A stretch of DNA of 64,000 bases from Herbiconiux sp. L3-i23 (GCF_023734115.1 NZ_AP025737.1:2976001-3040000); one strand, 5' to 3'; positions 24,875-34,440 are shown, counted from the first letter of the stretch. The notes: generated by a model from the sequence alone, not told the origin. Translations and numbers: made by a program.

Positions 24875-25753
24875 GTGTCAACCAAATCCGGAGCGGACTC
24901 GCTCGCCTCTGCCACCGATGTCGGCGCCGTCACCCTCAAGGTCGCCGATCTCGACGCCATGATCGGGTACTACCGCGACGGCGTCGGTCTCGAGCTGCTC
25001 GAGCAGCAGGGCGACGGCGCCGTGCTCGGTCGCGGCGAGCGCCGCGCACTGGTCCTGCAGCAGGACCGCACGCTCCGTCACGCATCCCCCAGTCAGGCCG
25101 GGCTCTATCACACCGCCTTCCTCTTCCCGGAGGCGAGCGAGCTGGCTGCGTCGGTGTACTCGGTGGCCCGCAAGTACGGCACCTCGTTCACTGGCAGCTC
25201 CGATCACCTCGTCTCGAAGGCGCTGTACTTCAACGACGTGGAGGGCAACGGCGTCGAGCTCTACTGGGACCGGCCGCGCGACGAGTGGCAGTGGGACGGC
25301 GACACCGTGCGCATGGGCACCGTGTACCTCGACCCCAACCGCTTCCTCCAGGAGAACCTGACCGAGGCCGGCTCGGTGCAAGGCGTCCAGGGCGACGCCG
25401 GAGTCGGCCACGTGCACCTGAAGGTCGGCGATATCGCGACCGCGAAGGCCTTCTACGTGGACACCCTCGGCTTCGATGTCACCGCCGAGTTCGGCGCGCA
25501 GGCCTTATTCGTCTCCGCCGGCGGCTACCACCACCACCTCGGCATGAACACGTGGGAGAGCGCGGGTGCCGGCCAGCGCACTCCCGCCCTCGGACTCGGC
25601 GAGATCAGCATCGAGGTTCCGTCGGCCGACGACCTCGGAGCGTTGCGCGAACGGCTCGGCTCCCGCGGTGTCGCGATCCGCGAGGTGGGCGACGCCGTCC
25701 GGTTCGACGACCCGTGGGCGAACCAGATCACGGTGCGGTCAGCGGCGAGCTAG
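24875..25753 (+). CDS. Two-module VOC dioxygenase-like protein (catechol 2,3-dioxygenase type)
   Basis: A 292-residue protein with two VOC modules: VGAVTLKVADLDAMIGYYRDGVGLELL to VELYWDRPRDEW, and VGHVHLKVGDIATAKAFYVDTLGFDV to the end. Metal-ligand candidates include the His of LYHTAFLFP, VHLKV and the YHHHLGMNTW stretch, as in the CatE-like extradiol dioxygenases. Substrate unknown. GTG at 24875 lies 7 bases after TACAAT (24862-24867), a leaderless start. The hexamer lies in the last codons of the upstream gene. Confidence 0.85.
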   Translation: MSTKSGADSLASATDVGAVTLKVADLDAMIGYYRDGVGLELLEQQGDGAVLGRGERRALVLQQDRTLRHASPSQAGLYHTAFLFPEASELAASVYSVARKYGTSFTGSSDHLVSKALYFNDVEGNGVELYWDRPRDEWQWDGDTVRMGTVYLDPNRFLQENLTEAGSVQGVQGDAGVGHVHLKVGDIATAKAFYVDTLGFDVTAEFGAQALFVSAGGYHHHLGMNTWESAGAGQRTPALGLGEISIEVPSADDLGALRERLGSRGVAIREVGDAVRFDDPWANQITVRSAAS

Positions 25754-25789
25754 CCGGAAGGCGCAGACCCTCGACGATCCTCACTGCGG

Positions 25790-26585
25790 TCAGAGCGTCT
25801 TGACGAGCCCTCCGTCGATGAGGAAGTCCGCGCCGTTGACATTGCCGGCACGGCCACTCGCTAGTAGCAGGACGAGGTCGGCGACCTCACCGGGCTCGGT
25901 GAAGCGTCCGGTGCTGAACCCGCCCTGACTCTCGACGACTCGCGCCTTCGCGGTCTCGAAGTCGACGCCCAGGTTTCTGGCGGCGGTCGCGGCGACACCG
26001 GAGTCACCGAGCCAGAGGTCGGTGGCGACCGGCCCGGGGCTGATGCTGTTGAAGCGGATGCCGCTCGGGCCGAACTCCTTCGACAGCGCCTTGGTCAGGT
26101 TCCACAGCGCCGCCTTCGCCGCGCTGTAGTCGATGACGCCGGGGTCTGGAAGAAACGCGTTCACCGACCCGATGGTGACCACCGTGCCGCCGCCGCGGGC
26201 GCGTATCGCCGGGATCGCGGCGCGGGTGGATCTCAGTGCCGAGAGGAAGCTGAGGTTGAGGGTCGAGAGCCACTCTTCGTCGGAGATCGCGAGGAACCCT
26301 CGTTGCGCACCGTCACCGCCCCGACGTTGTTGACCAGCACGTCGAGCCCACCTAATGAGTCGACGGCAGCGTCGACCAGCCGCGCCGGACCGGCCGGGTC
26401 GGAGAAATCGACGGGGACGAAAACGACCCGGCCTCCTTCGACCAGCTCCGTGATCGCGGCCGTCTCGGACCGAGCTCCGGCGACGACGACCGCGCCCTCG
26501 TCGACCAGCGCCCGGACGACGGCGAGCCGATGCCCTTGCTCGCGCCCGTGACGATGGCGATCTTGTCGGTCAGACCCAGATCCAT
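25790..26585 (-). pseudogene. SDR family oxidoreductase broken by two single-base deletions
   Basis: Read in three frames this gives one complete short-chain dehydrogenase: MDLGLTDKIAIVTGASKGIG, then a shift near 26526 (one base missing after GGC of the Ile-Gly codons), a middle part with LDVLVNNVGAVTVRNEG, a second shift near 26295 (one base missing), then VTIGSVNAFLPDPG, YSAAKAAL and the end FLIDGGLVKTL. Every catalytic motif survives in the restored reading. Both lesions are one-base losses, so either the gene is dead or the sequence has two indel errors. It lies between the VOC gene and the Fpg/Nei gene. Confidence 0.8.
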
Positions 26586-26746
26586 CAGTCGACCGCGTTC
26601 GTGAGTTCTGCTCGAATACCGATCATGGCGGTGACGATAGAGCACCCTGCCGCCCGCGGAAAGGGCCGACCGTCCCCGACCGCCGACATCGCTCACGGCG
26701 CAATATCGGCGTCGACACTGTCAGCGGAGCGGGGCACACTGGGGGC

Positions 26747-27607
26747 GTGCCAGAACTCCCCGAAGTGCAGGCGCTCGTCACCGACCTCGACGGCCGCCTC
26801 CGTGGACGCGTCATCGACCGCGTCGACATCGTGTCGTTCGCCGTGCTGAAGACCTTCGATCCGCCGGTGTCGGCTCTCGCAGGCGGCGTCGTCACCGGGG
26901 TCACCCGCCACGGCAAGTTCCTCGATATCGAGGTCGGCGAGCTGCACCTGATCACGCATCTGGCGCGTGCCGGCTGGCTGCGGTGGCGCTCCGCCGCACC
27001 CGCCCCGATGACGCGGCCGGGCAAGGGGCCGCTCGCCGCGCGCCTCGTGCTCGATGACGGATCCGGATTCGACATCACCGAAGCGGGGACGAAGAAATCG
27101 CTGGCGATGTACGTCACCCGCGACCCGGCGTCGGTGCCCGGCATCGAGCGACTCGGCCCCGATCCGCTCCAGCCGGAGTTCACCGAGGAGGTCTTCGCCG
27201 GCATCCTCGCCGCCGCGGGGCGCGCGCAGATCAAAGGCGTACTGCGCAACCAGTCGAACATCGCCGGAATCGGCAACGCCTACTCCGACGAGATCCTGCA
27301 CGTCGCGCGGATGTCCCCGTTCAAGCCGGCGTCGATGGGCGCCGACGAGGTGCACCAGCTCTACCTCGCCCTGCAGGACACCCTGCGGCAGGCTGTCGCT
27401 CGCGCCGACGGGGTCGCCGCCTCCGAACTGAAGAAGGAGAAGAAGGAGGGCCTGCGGGTACACGGCCGCACCGGGCAGGCGTGCCCGGTCTGCGGTGACA
27501 CCATCCGTCAGGTCATCTACTCCGACTCGACCTTCCAGTACTGCCCCACCTGTCAGACCGGCGGCAAGCCGCTCGCCGACCGGGTGCTGTCGCGCCTGCT
27601 CAAGTAG
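26747..27607 (+). CDS. Fpg/Nei family DNA glycosylase
   Basis: A 286-residue bifunctional base-excision repair glycosylase/AP lyase. PELPEVQ follows the GTG start, placing the catalytic Pro and Glu at residues 2 and 3. Lys of VTRHGKFLDIEV is the usual beta-clamp residue. The helix-two-turn-helix reads LRNQSNIAGIGNAYSDEIL, and a C-terminal zinc finger has CPVCGD and YCPTCQTGG. Whether it is Fpg (8-oxoguanine) or Nei-like (oxidised pyrimidines) is not settled. The N-terminal Pro requires the GTG 26747 start. Confidence 0.92.
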   Translation: MPELPEVQALVTDLDGRLRGRVIDRVDIVSFAVLKTFDPPVSALAGGVVTGVTRHGKFLDIEVGELHLITHLARAGWLRWRSAAPAPMTRPGKGPLAARLVLDDGSGFDITEAGTKKSLAMYVTRDPASVPGIERLGPDPLQPEFTEEVFAGILAAAGRAQIKGVLRNQSNIAGIGNAYSDEILHVARMSPFKPASMGADEVHQLYLALQDTLRQAVARADGVAASELKKEKKEGLRVHGRTGQACPVCGDTIRQVIYSDSTFQYCPTCQTGGKPLADRVLSRLLK

Positions 27608-27610
27608 CGC

Positions 27611-27826
27611 TCACCCGGCCCTGCCGAGTCGTGGGCGTCCGATCGCGAACCACAACACCGCGCCGACCACCGGCACGATGAGGACGACGAGCACCCAGAT
27701 GGCGCGCTCCGCACCCGAGATGCCGTCCGCGCGCGCGATGCTGACGAATGCCAGAACCCAGACGGCCGCGAGGGCGAGGACCGCCAGGATGATGAGCAGG
27801 TGCCATCCGGCGAGATTCGAGAACAT
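27611..27826 (-). CDS. PLDc_N-type small membrane protein
   Basis: A 71-residue protein with two membrane helices (WHLLIILAVLALAAVWVLAFVSI and AIWVLVVLIVPVVGAVLWFAIGRP), the pattern of the phospholipase D N-terminal (PLDc_N) membrane anchor standing alone. Function unknown. ATG at 27826 gives the usual length; the longer frame is unsupported. It ends 3 bases from the convergent glycosylase gene. Confidence 0.8.
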   Translation of the reverse strand: MFSNLAGWHLLIILAVLALAAVWVLAFVSIARADGISGAERAIWVLVVLIVPVVGAVLWFAIGRPRLGRAG

Positions 27827-27906
27827 GCACGACAGTCTCGCCGGGGCCGCGTACTGTCGACAACCTCGCGGCGACACGGTCGGACGCGCTCGCTAGGGTC
27901 GAGGTC

Positions 27907-28896
27907 ATGGCTGCACCTCGCGTTCTGTTCATCGGCGGCAAAGGGATCATCAGCACCGCCGCCGGCCGCCTCGCCGTCGAGAGGGGCATGGACCTCACAC
28001 TCCTCAACCGCGGAAAGGACACCACCCGCGCCGTCGCCGACGGGGTGAAGCAGATCATCGGCGACGCCACCGACCCCGATTCCATGCGCGCGGCCATCGG
28101 CTCCGACGAATACGACGTCGTCGTCAACTTCCACTCCTTCACCCCGCAACAGGCGGCCGCTGACGTCGAGCTGTTCTCGGGCCGCGTCGGCCACTACGTC
28201 TACATCTCCTCGGCGTCGGCGTACCAGAAGCCCGTCGAGCACCTTCCGATCACCGAGTCGACGCCGCTGCGCAACCCGTACTGGCAGTACTCTCGCGACA
28301 AGATCGCGAGCGAAGAGGTACTCACCGCCGCCTACCGTGAGTCCGCGTTCCCGGTCACCGTCGTGCGCCCCTCGCACACGTACGACCGCACTTCGATCCC
28401 GATCGTCGGGCACTGGACCGCGGTCGATCGCATCCGACGAGGCAAGCCCGTGATCGTGCCGGGCGATGGCACCAGCCTCTGGACCCTCACCCACACCGAC
28501 GACTTCGCTCGCGCGTTCGTCGGGCTGCTCGGTGAGACTCGAGCGGTCGGCGAGGCGGTGCACATCACCTCCGACGAAGCGCTGACCTGGAACCAGATCA
28601 CCACCCTCGTCGCGCGCGCAGCCGGGCGCGAGCCCGAGCTCGTCCACATCGCCAGCGAGTCGATCGGCGCCGAGCTGCCCGACATCGGCCCCGGCCTGGT
28701 CGGCGACAAGTCGAACTCCGTGATCTTCGACAACAGCAAGATCAAGTCGCTGGTGCCCGGCTGGGTCGCGACCATCCCCTATCGCGTCGGGGTGCACGAG
28801 GCGATCGACTGGCACGACGCCGACGAGTCCCGCCGCGAGGTCGACCCCGAGCTCGACGCCGCGTTCGACCGCCTCGTCGAGCGCCACACCCGCTGA
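27907..28896 (+). CDS. NAD-dependent epimerase/dehydratase (extended SDR)
   Basis: A 329-residue extended SDR: RVLFIGGKGIISTAAGRLAV (nucleotide site, with GGKGII in place of the classic GxxGxxG), VVNFHSFTPQQAA, VYISSASAYQKP, and YWQYSRDKIASE as the YxxxK-type catalytic stretch. The C-terminal half has the sugar-nucleotide-type VRPSHTYD and WTLTHTDDFARAFVGLL. It resembles plant and bacterial CSP41/reductase-like proteins. Substrate unknown. TAGGGT at 27894-27899 lies 7 bases before the ATG, a leaderless start. It precedes purS by 64 bases. Confidence 0.87.
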   Translation: MAAPRVLFIGGKGIISTAAGRLAVERGMDLTLLNRGKDTTRAVADGVKQIIGDATDPDSMRAAIGSDEYDVVVNFHSFTPQQAAADVELFSGRVGHYVYISSASAYQKPVEHLPITESTPLRNPYWQYSRDKIASEEVLTAAYRESAFPVTVVRPSHTYDRTSIPIVGHWTAVDRIRRGKPVIVPGDGTSLWTLTHTDDFARAFVGLLGETRAVGEAVHITSDEALTWNQITTLVARAAGREPELVHIASESIGAELPDIGPGLVGDKSNSVIFDNSKIKSLVPGWVATIPYRVGVHEAIDWHDADESRREVDPELDAAFDRLVERHTR

Positions 28897-28900
28897 GCCG

Positions 28901-28928
28901 ACCGCACCGTCTCGTAGACTGGTGCGGT
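28901..28928 (+). promoter_or_regulatory. purS promoter inside an inverted repeat
   Basis: Arms ACCGCACC (28901-28908) and GGTGCGGT (28921-28928) are perfect inverted repeats around a 12-base centre that contains the -10 TAGACT (28915-28920). The decamer CTCGTAGACT also occurs at the purL promoter. It could be an operator for a purine regulator or a weak terminator of the upstream gene. Confidence 0.5.
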
Positions 28929-28960
28929 TCGCAACGAGAGCCCGCTCTGAGAGGTGGCCA

Positions 28961-29215
28961 GTGCCCACGATCGTCGTCGAAGTCATGCCCAAGGCCGAGC
29001 TCCTCGACCCGCAGGGCAAGGCGGTGACCGGAGCGCTGCACCGCCTCGGCAAGGCCGAGTTCACCGGTGTCCGCATCGGCAAGCGCTTCGAGCTGACGGT
29101 CGACGGGCCGGTCGATGACGCGGTGCTCGCCGAGGTGCGCGGGATCGCCGAGAGCCTGCTCTCCAACTCCGTCATCGAAGACGTCGTCGCGGTCCGCGAG
29201 CTGGAGCGCGTCTGA
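28961..29215 (+). CDS. purS: FGAM synthase subunit PurS
   Basis: An 84-residue small subunit that bridges PurL and PurQ in step 4 of purine synthesis. It starts [21 protein letters not shown], with [21 protein letters not shown] and the C-terminal [16 protein letters not shown], a full-length family match. GTG at 28961 is set by GAGAGGTGG a few bases upstream. Its stop overlaps the purQ start as TGATG. Confidence 0.95.
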   Translation: MPTIVVEVMPKAELLDPQGKAVTGALHRLGKAEFTGVRIGKRFELTVDGPVDDAVLAEVRGIAESLLSNSVIEDVVAVRELERV

Positions 29216-29910
29216 TGCGCATCGGCGTGATCACCTTCCCCGGGTCGCTCGACGACCGGGATGCGCAGCGCGCGATCCGCATCGCCGGAGGCACTCCAGT
29301 TCCGCTCTGGCACGGCGACCACGACCTGCAGGGGGTCGACGCGATCGTGCTGCCCGGCGGGTTCAGCTACGGCGACTACCTGCGCTGCGGCGCGATCGCC
29401 GCGGTGTCGCCCATCATGACCGAGGTCATCGCCGGCGCGAACGCGGGTCTGCCGGTGCTCGGCATCTGCAACGGCTTCCAGATGCTCACCGAGACCCACC
29501 TGCTGCCCGGCGGCTTGATCCGCAACGAGGCCGGGCACTTCGTCTGCCGCGACCAGACCCTGCGGGTCGAGAATGCATCGACGACCTGGACCAACGGGTT
29601 CACCGAGGGCGACGAGATCGTGATCCCGCTGAAGAACGGCGAGGGCGGCTACATCGCCGACGCCGAGACCGTCGCCCGTCTCGAAGGCGAAGGCCGCGTG
29701 GTCTTCCGCTACCTCGGCGCGAACCCGAACGGGTCGGTCAACGACATCGCGGGAGTGAGCAACGAGCGCGGCAACGTCGTGGGCCTGATGCCGCATCCCG
29801 AGCACGCCGTCGAACCGGGATTCGGTCCCGACACCAGCGCGGCGATGCGGTCGGGCGTCGACGGCCTCACGCTCTTCCGCTCCGCCCTCGAGAGCGTCCT
29901 GGCCGTCTGA
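29215..29910 (+). CDS. purQ: FGAM synthase glutaminase subunit PurQ
   Basis: A 231-residue class I glutamine amidotransferase that supplies ammonia to PurL. It has [34 protein letters not shown], the nucleophile Cys in [10 protein letters not shown], and the His/Glu pair in [13 protein letters not shown] at 29215 overlaps the purS stop, and its own stop overlaps the next start as TGATG, giving three coupled genes. Confidence 0.96.
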   Translation: MRIGVITFPGSLDDRDAQRAIRIAGGTPVPLWHGDHDLQGVDAIVLPGGFSYGDYLRCGAIAAVSPIMTEVIAGANAGLPVLGICNGFQMLTETHLLPGGLIRNEAGHFVCRDQTLRVENASTTWTNGFTEGDEIVIPLKNGEGGYIADAETVARLEGEGRVVFRYLGANPNGSVNDIAGVSNERGNVVGLMPHPEHAVEPGFGPDTSAAMRSGVDGLTLFRSALESVLAV

Positions 29911-30200
29911 TGTCGTTCCAGGCGTACCTCGACAACATCGAGACGAAGACCGGCCTGACACCGCGACAGTTCGTCGAGCTGGCGCACGAGCGCGGACTCG
30001 ATGCCCCCGGCACCAAGGCCGGCGCGATCGTCGAATGGCTGGCCGCCGACTACGAGCTCGGTCGCGGCCACGCGATGGCGCTCGTGCACGTCATTCAGAA
30101 GGGGCCGAAGATCTCGGCCAAGCACGTCGGTCGTCCGGGTACCCACGCCGACGAGACGGACGAGCTGTGGCTCGACGGGCAGGCCACCCGCCCCTGGTGA
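29910..30200 (+). CDS. DUF4287 domain protein
   Basis: A 96-residue soluble protein: SFQAYLDNIETKTGLTPRQFVELAHERGL followed by WLAADYELGRGHAMALVHVI is the DUF4287 pattern. Function unknown. Its ATG overlaps the purQ stop (TGATG at 29908-29912), so it is translated with the purine genes, although no purine role is known. Repeat copy C follows 20 bases after its stop. Confidence 0.87.
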   Translation: MSFQAYLDNIETKTGLTPRQFVELAHERGLDAPGTKAGAIVEWLAADYELGRGHAMALVHVIQKGPKISAKHVGRPGTHADETDELWLDGQATRPW

Positions 30201-30220
30201 GCCACGTGCGCTGACTCCCG

Positions 30221-30284
30221 AGATCCGATATTGCGGGCAGGAACGTACGTTCCGGACCGTCCTCGCGCCCGGAACGTGCGTTCT
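30221..30284 (+). repeat. Dispersed palindromic repeat, copy C
   Basis: Flank AGATCCGATATTGCGGGC (30221-30238) precedes arms GAACGTACGTTCCGG (30241-30255) and CCGGAACGTGCGTTC (30269-30283), with one mismatch. Same orientation as copy A. It fills the gap between the convergent stops at 30200 and 30323, where it may serve as a bidirectional terminator. Confidence 0.88.
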
Positions 30285-30322
30285 CAGCGGCGTGGACGCC
30301 GGCGTACGCGGGCTGACGCCCG

Positions 30323-30772
30323 TCAGGCGGTGCCGGCGGAAGTCGTCGGTGCACCATCCGCCGACTCCGTCGCTGCGGCGACCACGTTGCGCACCAGGGT
30401 TTCGAGCACGGCGATGTCGACGTCCTCGAGCCGCTTGAGGTACACGCACCCCTTGCCCGTCGTATAGGTGCCGAGCTGTTCGAACAGCGGGTCGGGTTCG
30501 TCGTCGTAGGCCGAGTACAGGCCGTAGAGCGTGAGCTGCGTCTTGCGCGGGGAGAACCCGACGAGGAACGTGTCCCCCTCGCGCCCGCTGGCGTATTTGT
30601 AGTGAACGGCGCCGAAGCCGACCATGCTGGGACCCCACATCACCGCGGGCAGGCCCGTCACGTGCTCGAAGAGGTCCTTGAGTCGGAATCCTTCAGCCCT
30701 GCGGCGTTCGTCCGGAACCGCGCGGAGGAACTCGTCGACGTCGACCGGGGTCGGGGCGGTGGCCGCACTCAT
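30323..30772 (-). CDS. DUF1801 (YdhG-like) domain protein
   Basis: A 149-residue soluble protein. VDEFLRAVPDERRRAEGFRL, the WGPSMVGFGAVHYKY stretch and VGFSPRKTQLTLYGL, then GKGCVYLKRLEDVDIAVLETLV, are the full DUF1801 pattern. Members resemble an iron-chaperone-like fold (YdhG) but the role is unknown. TACCCT at 30780-30785 (reverse strand) lies 7 bases before the ATG, a leaderless start. The acidic tail DGAPTTSAGTA is extra. Confidence 0.85.
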   Translation of the reverse strand: MSAATAPTPVDVDEFLRAVPDERRRAEGFRLKDLFEHVTGLPAVMWGPSMVGFGAVHYKYASGREGDTFLVGFSPRKTQLTLYGLYSAYDDEPDPLFEQLGTYTTGKGCVYLKRLEDVDIAVLETLVRNVVAAATESADGAPTTSAGTA

Positions 30773-30845
30773 GGGCGAAAGGGTAGACCCCCGCGCCGAA
30801 CGTCGCCAGATTCGGCGCGATCGTCGCGAGGGTCATTCACCGTGC

Positions 30846-31436
30846 TCATTCGGCGAGAGTGCCGTACATCTCCTTGCGGAGAGCGTCCAGCTTGCCCGCG
30901 AACGCGGTGCGCTGCTCGGGAGTCGCCTCCGTGTAGAACTGCTTGGTCGCCTTGGCGAGCTTCATGAACGCCGTCCAGAACTCGTCGACGTCGCCGTCGC
31001 GGCCGGGAAGGCCACCCAGTGCGGCCTCGACCGCCTCGGCGTTGTCGGCGAGGAAGGCGCGGCCTTCGTCGGTGAGGGAGTAGACATCGCCGCGGCCGGA
31101 ACCGGCGCCGGTGACGAGGCCCTCGTCGACCAGCTGCTGCAGCGTGGGGTAGACCGAGCCCGGGCTCGGGCGCCAGCGTCCCTCCGTCTTCTCGGAGATG
31201 GCCCGGATGAGTCCGTAGCCGTTGGACTCCTGCTCGCCGAGGAGCGAGAGAATCACGAGGCGGACATCACCGCGACGGGCGCGCGACCGGCCTCGAGGGC
31301 CGCCGAACGGACCGAAGTCAGGGCCGAAACCTCCGAAGCCAGGGCCGAAGCCCCCGGGGAAACCGTGGCCGTGCGGGCCCCGGTGAGCGAAACGTGCGCC
31401 ACGTCGGGCGTCTTTCTGAGTGTTGGGGTCGAACAT
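30846..31436 (-). CDS. PadR family transcriptional regulator with a Gly/Phe-rich N-terminal extension
   Basis: A 196-residue regulator. The PadR winged helix reads VRLVILSLLGEQESNGYGLIRAISEKTEGRW then SVYPTLQQLVDEGLVT, followed by a coiled dimerisation tail. The first 60 residues are unusual: a disordered, Gly/Phe/His-rich stretch (GHGFPGGFGPGFGGFG region) and an Arg-rich patch. ATG 31436 sits behind GGAAGGA. A palindrome in its promoter fits autoregulation, as is usual for PadR. No efflux gene is adjacent; the next gene, divergent, is an SRPBCC protein. Confidence 0.86.
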   Translation of the reverse strand: MFDPNTQKDARRGARFAHRGPHGHGFPGGFGPGFGGFGPDFGPFGGPRGRSRARRGDVRLVILSLLGEQESNGYGLIRAISEKTEGRWRPSPGSVYPTLQQLVDEGLVTGAGSGRGDVYSLTDEGRAFLADNAEAVEAALGGLPGRDGDVDEFWTAFMKLAKATKQFYTEATPEQRTAFAGKLDALRKEMYGTLAE

Positions 31437-31462
31437 CGCGTTCTTCCTTCCTGATCTGTTGT

Positions 31463-31480
31463 GATACATAACGATATATC
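31463..31480. promoter_or_regulatory. PadR-type operator between divergent genes
   Basis: Arms GATACAT (31463-31469) and ATATATC (31474-31480) match at 6 of 7 positions as inverted repeats around a 4-base centre. AT-rich in a GC-rich gap, about 27 bases before the padR ATG. It fits the GATA-type half sites of PadR regulators. Confidence 0.5.
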
Positions 31481-31574
31481 GGAACAGTCGGAAGTGCAAG
31501 AGGTCTTCTCCTCCAGCCGCCGCAGTGGTTGAGTACCCGTGAGAACCGCACGGCGACGATCGACGGAGGCGACC

Positions 31575-32087
31575 ATGGAGATCTCGGCCGGAACGACCCT
31601 CAGCGCGACGCCCGCGGGCGTCGACCTCGTGCTCGTGCGCGGTGTGGCCCGTCCCATCCAGGACGTGTGGCGCGGCGTCACCGAGCCCGACCGGACCGCC
31701 GCCTGGTTCGGCACATGGCGCGGCGACGCCCGGCCCGGCGAGGCCATCGAGGTGCAGATGGCCTTCGAGGAGGGGGCACCCTGGACCCGAGTCATTATCG
31801 AGCGATGCGATGCGCCGCACCTGCTCGCGGTGGAGACGGAGCCCGAGGTCGGGGGCTGGAAGCTCGAACTGCAGCTGACGGAGATCGATGCCGGCACCGA
31901 GGTGCGCTTCATCCACCATCTCGCGTCGTCCGACGGCATCGGCGAGATCGGGCCGGGATGGGAGTACTACCTGGATCTGCTCGCCGCCTCGTTCACGGGA
32001 GTTCCGCGGCGGACGTTCGACGACTACTACCCGGCATTGCAGGGCGACTACGAGGCCCTCGCGCGGAGCACCCCCGACGCCTCGTAG
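31575..32087 (+). CDS. SRPBCC (AHSA1-like) family protein
   Basis: A 170-residue START/AHSA1-type protein: [99 protein letters not shown]. This fold binds hydrophobic ligands; function unknown. ATG 31575 has GGAGG 5 bases upstream. Its stop codon TAG is also the first half of the purL -10 hexamer (32085-32090). Confidence 0.85.
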   Translation: MEISAGTTLSATPAGVDLVLVRGVARPIQDVWRGVTEPDRTAAWFGTWRGDARPGEAIEVQMAFEEGAPWTRVIIERCDAPHLLAVETEPEVGGWKLELQLTEIDAGTEVRFIHHLASSDGIGEIGPGWEYYLDLLAASFTGVPRRTFDDYYPALQGDYEALARSTPDAS

Positions 32088-32090
32088 ACT
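32085..32090 (+). promoter_or_regulatory. purL -10 hexamer overlapping the upstream stop
   Basis: TAGACT (32085-32090) begins with the SRPBCC stop TAG. The surrounding CTCGTAGACT is identical to the purS promoter, and both are followed by GGTTCG. No inverted repeat surrounds this copy. Confidence 0.5.
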
Positions 32091-32133
32091 CGACTGGTTC
32101 GGCGTTCGCGAGCCCCGAGGAGCACCTGCCACC

Positions 32134-34440
32134 GTGACCGGATCCGCCCCCACCACCGTCGTCGACTCGGTCGAGAATGCGCAGAGGACTCCTGAGAAGG
32201 AGCAGCCGTACGCCGCCCTCGGCCTGAAGGACGACGAATTCGCGAAGATCCGCGAGATCCTCGGCCGCCGTCCCACGAGCGGCGAGCTCGCGATGTACTC
32301 GGTGATGTGGAGCGAGCACTGCTCGTACAAGAGCAGCAAGGTGTGGCTGCGGCAGTTCGGGCAGAAGGTCAGCCCCGCCATGAAGAAGGACCTCATGGTC
32401 GGCATGGGCGAGAACGCCGGCGTCGTCGATGTCGGCGGCGGCTGGGCCGTCACCTTCAAGATCGAGAGCCACAACCACCCGAGCTACATCGAGCCGTTCC
32501 AGGGCGCGGCCACCGGCGTCGGCGGCATCGTGCGCGACATCATCTCCATGGGCGCGCGCCCGGTCGCCGTCATGGATGCGCTGCGTTTCGGCGCGATCGA
32601 CGACCCCGACACCGCCCGCGTCGTGCATGGCGTGACGAGTGGTATCAGCTTCTACGGCAACTGCCTCGGCCTGCCGAACATCGGCGGCGAGACCTACTTC
32701 GACCCGGTGTACCAGGCGAACCCGCTGGTCAACGCGCTCGCGGTCGGCGTCCTCCGCCACGAGGACCTGCACCTCGCGAACGCGCGCGGTGTCGGCAACA
32801 AGGTCGTGCTCTTCGGGGCTCGCACCGGCGGCGACGGCATCGGCGGCGCGTCCATCCTCGCCTCCGACACCTTCGCCGAGGGCGGCCCCACCAAGCGTCC
32901 CGCCGTGCAGGTCGGCGACCCCTTCGCCGAGAAGGTGCTCATCGAGTGCTGCCTCGAGCTGTTCGCGGGCGACCTCGTCGAGGGCATCCAGGACCTCGGC
33001 GCCGCCGGCATCAGCTGCGCGACGAGCGAGCTGGCCTCGAACGGCGACGGCGGCATGTCCGTCGACCTCGACTCCGTGCTTCTTCGCGACCCCACGCTCA
33101 CGGCTGAGGAGATCCTCATGTCCGAGAGCCAGGAGCGCATGATGGCCATCGTCAAGCCCGAGAAGCTCGCCGGATTCATGGCGGTCGTCGAGAAGTGGGA
33201 TGTCGAGACCAGCGTGCTCGGGGAGGTCACCGACACCGGTCGTCTCGAGATCCGCTGGCGCGGCGAGAAGATCGTCGACGTCGACCCGCGCACCGTCGCC
33301 GTCGACGGGCCGGTCTACGAGCGACCCATCAGCTACCCGACCTGGCTCGACGCACTGCAGGCCGACAGCGCCGCAGGGCTCACCCGCCCCACTGACGGCG
33401 ACGAGCTGCGCGAGCAGATCATCCGTCTCACCGCGAGCCCGAACCTGGCCGACAAGAGCTGGATCACCGACCAGTACGACCGATACGTGCTCGGCAACAC
33501 GGCGCTCAGCTTCCCCGACGACGGCGGCATGGTGCGCGTCGACGAGGAGAGCGGGCTCGGCTTCGCCGTCGCGACCGACGCGAACGGCCGCTACTGCCAG
33601 CTCGACCCGCGTCGGGGAGCGCAGCTCGCGCTCGCTGAGGCGTACCGCAACGTCGCCGTCACCGGCGCGACCCCGGTCGCCGTCTCCGACTGCCTCAACT
33701 TCGGCTCACCCGAGAACCCCGAGGTGATGTGGCAGTTCTCGCAGTCGGTCGAGGGTCTCGCCGACGGCTGCCTCGAGCTCGAGATCCCCGTCACGGGCGG
33801 CAACGTGTCGTTCTACAACCAGACCGGTACGCAGCCCATCCACCCGACGCCCGTCGTCGGTGTGCTCGGCGTCATCGACGACGTGGCCCGTCGCGTTCCG
33901 TCGGGATGGCAGGACGAGGGCCACAACATCTACCTGCTCGGCACGACCGCGCTCGAGCTCGACGGCTCGGCGTGGGCGGGCACCGTGCACGGCCACCTCG
34001 GCGGACGTCCGCCGGCCGTCGACCTGCCGCGGGAGAAGCGCCTCGCCGGGCTGCTCGCCGCGGGTGCGAAGGAGGGCCTGCTCGGCTCGGCGCACGACCT
34101 CGCCGACGGCGGCCTCGCGCAGGCCATCGTCGAGTCGTCGCTGCGTTTCGGTGTCGGTGCGCGGATCTGGCTGACCGAGCTGTGCGAGCGCGACGGCATC
34201 GACGCGGCGACCGCGCTGTTCAGCGAGTCGACGGGACGCGTGCTCGTCTCGGTGCCGCGTGAGGACGATGTCCGCTTCGTCGGGCTCTGCGAGGCCCGTG
34301 GTTACCCGGTGCTGCGCATCGGCGTGACCGACGGGGGTGCGGGCGACGACCCGGCCATCGAGATCCAGGGCCTCTGCGGCATCGGCCTAGACGAACTGCG
34401 TACCGCCTCCGAGGCCACCCTCCCCACCCACTTCGCCTAG
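32134..34440 (+). CDS. purL: FGAM synthase large subunit PurL
   Basis: A 768-residue ATP-dependent amidation enzyme, small-type PurL that works with PurS and PurQ. It has [15 protein letters not shown], the ATP/metal site [42 protein letters not shown], and the second half with [11 protein letters not shown] and [16 protein letters not shown]. Length fits the actinobacterial small form. GTG at 32134 is chosen; the frame runs further up but without support. It is separated from purSQ by the DUF1801, padR and SRPBCC genes. Confidence 0.97.
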   Translation: MTGSAPTTVVDSVENAQRTPEKEQPYAALGLKDDEFAKIREILGRRPTSGELAMYSVMWSEHCSYKSSKVWLRQFGQKVSPAMKKDLMVGMGENAGVVDVGGGWAVTFKIESHNHPSYIEPFQGAATGVGGIVRDIISMGARPVAVMDALRFGAIDDPDTARVVHGVTSGISFYGNCLGLPNIGGETYFDPVYQANPLVNALAVGVLRHEDLHLANARGVGNKVVLFGARTGGDGIGGASILASDTFAEGGPTKRPAVQVGDPFAEKVLIECCLELFAGDLVEGIQDLGAAGISCATSELASNGDGGMSVDLDSVLLRDPTLTAEEILMSESQERMMAIVKPEKLAGFMAVVEKWDVETSVLGEVTDTGRLEIRWRGEKIVDVDPRTVAVDGPVYERPISYPTWLDALQADSAAGLTRPTDGDELREQIIRLTASPNLADKSWITDQYDRYVLGNTALSFPDDGGMVRVDEESGLGFAVATDANGRYCQLDPRRGAQLALAEAYRNVAVTGATPVAVSDCLNFGSPENPEVMWQFSQSVEGLADGCLELEIPVTGGNVSFYNQTGTQPIHPTPVVGVLGVIDDVARRVPSGWQDEGHNIYLLGTTALELDGSAWAGTVHGHLGGRPPAVDLPREKRLAGLLAAGAKEGLLGSAHDLADGGLAQAIVESSLRFGVGARIWLTELCERDGIDAATALFSESTGRVLVSVPREDDVRFVGLCEARGYPVLRIGVTDGGAGDDPAIEIQGLCGIGLDELRTASEATLPTHFA

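Noticed and set aside
22925-25753. A single 942-residue reading frame
   Set aside because: It is GC-rich frame openness crossing several opposing genes; only its last third (24875-25753) has recognisable protein motifs.
27553-29961. An 802-residue reverse-strand frame
   Set aside because: It lies opposite the epimerase, purS and purQ genes, is Arg/Asp/Val-rich and shows no domain.
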